DNA of 5,306 nucleotides from JAYXXU01 sp049301135 (GTDB taxonomy: Bacteria; Pseudomonadota; Gammaproteobacteria; Pseudomonadales; Moraxellaceae), in NCBI GenBank assembly GCA_049301135.1, contig JBAQKP010000194.1, forward strand, positions 1 to 5,306, written 5' to 3'. Both the position numbers and the translations under genes were made by a program. The first letter of the stretch is position 1, and every line of letters begins with the position of its first letter. The notes under the pieces are model-generated. The model searched no databases, was not told the origin of the DNA, and saw only the letters and a program-made list of their open reading frames with translations. Of the stretch, positions 5,252-5,306 are shown piece by piece.

Positions 5252-5306
5252 GCCTAACGAATGGCTACGTCTTGTATTTGCAAAAAGCCTAACTAAGGAT
5301 ATACGG
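5252..5306 (-). other. Partial upstream recombination site (attC or attI), cut by window edge
   Basis: The membrane-protein cassette must begin at a core site, and GTTAGGC (5258-5252, minus) provides it. Upstream on the minus strand the GACGTAGCC before it could be the L' arm of an attC whose R''/L'' half lies beyond 5306. A second exact GTTAGGC (5293-5287) occurs 35 bp further upstream, preceded by ATCCTTA. This leaves two readings: an attC with a core-like motif in its stem, or an attI-type core followed by a short remnant. The visible 55 bp cannot decide. Confidence 0.6.

Larger units (their letters stand above)
3138..5306 (-). mobile_element. Distal end of an integron gene-cassette array (three cassettes, minus strand)
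   Basis: Three attC sites alternate with three single genes. Each gene starts shortly after a GTTRRRY core and ends shortly before the next attC, which is the cassette layout. Using the G^TT cleavage point on the minus strand, the cassettes are: 5257-4562 (membrane protein, 696 bp), 4561-3618 (solute-binding protein, 944 bp) and 3617-3144 (ABM protein, 474 bp). In two cassettes the first hexamer is the exact reverse complement of the same cassette's own R'' site (TTAGGC with GCCTAA; TTATGC with GCATAA). In the third there is one T/C difference. No integrase gene or clear attI is present, so this may be the tail of a full integron continuing right of the window, or an integrase-less attC cluster (CALIN). 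Confidence 0.93.

Noticed and set aside
3138..5306. CRISPR array as an explanation for the spaced repeats on the right
   Set aside because: The repeated elements are long, dissimilar in sequence and separated by whole genes. Only 7-bp cores are shared, which fits attC and not CRISPR.

Overview
The left 60% of the window is an ordinary gammaproteobacterial chromosome segment. The RlmH sequence, including its AKRGKNDS and HPYHRA stretches, resembles what I remember of Acinetobacter and relatives. I therefore favour a Moraxellaceae-like host, from recall and not from a search. The right 40% is accessory DNA: the end of an integron gene-cassette array read on the minus strand.

Layout, left to right. 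1-750 (minus) is the N-terminal 250 codons of a Bcr/CflA-type MFS drug transporter, cut by the window edge. 751-842 holds a 26-bp near-perfect palindrome that could be a repressor operator for the transporter, a terminator for the gene before it, or both. 843-1343 (minus) is an unrecognised small four-helix membrane protein. 1344-1483 is a divergent promoter region with a second inverted repeat. 1484-3111 (plus) is the housekeeping cluster nadD-rsfS-rlmH: NAD biosynthesis, ribosome silencing and 23S rRNA methylation. The order matches the wider holA-nadD-rsfS-rlmH-mrdA neighbourhood known in gammaproteobacteria.

Just after rlmH the chromosome changes character. Three complete attC recombination sites (3138-3249, 3612-3683, 4556-4622) and part of a fourth near the right edge separate three single-gene cassettes, all on the minus strand. 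Read in cassette order (right to left), they encode an unknown four-helix membrane protein, an exported ModA-like solute-binding protein without transporter partners, and a small ABM-fold (YgiN-like) monooxygenase. Orientation comes from the extrahelical base in the left arm of each attC, and it agrees with the strand of all three genes. The array runs head-on into the nadD-rsfS-rlmH operon. Any integrase gene must lie beyond 5306; none is visible here.

The most interesting detail is that the rlmH stop codon sits inside a perfect integron core heptamer (GCCTAAC, 3106-3112), 32 bp from the terminal attC core. This suggests the rlmH 3' end may have served as the anchor or target of the array.
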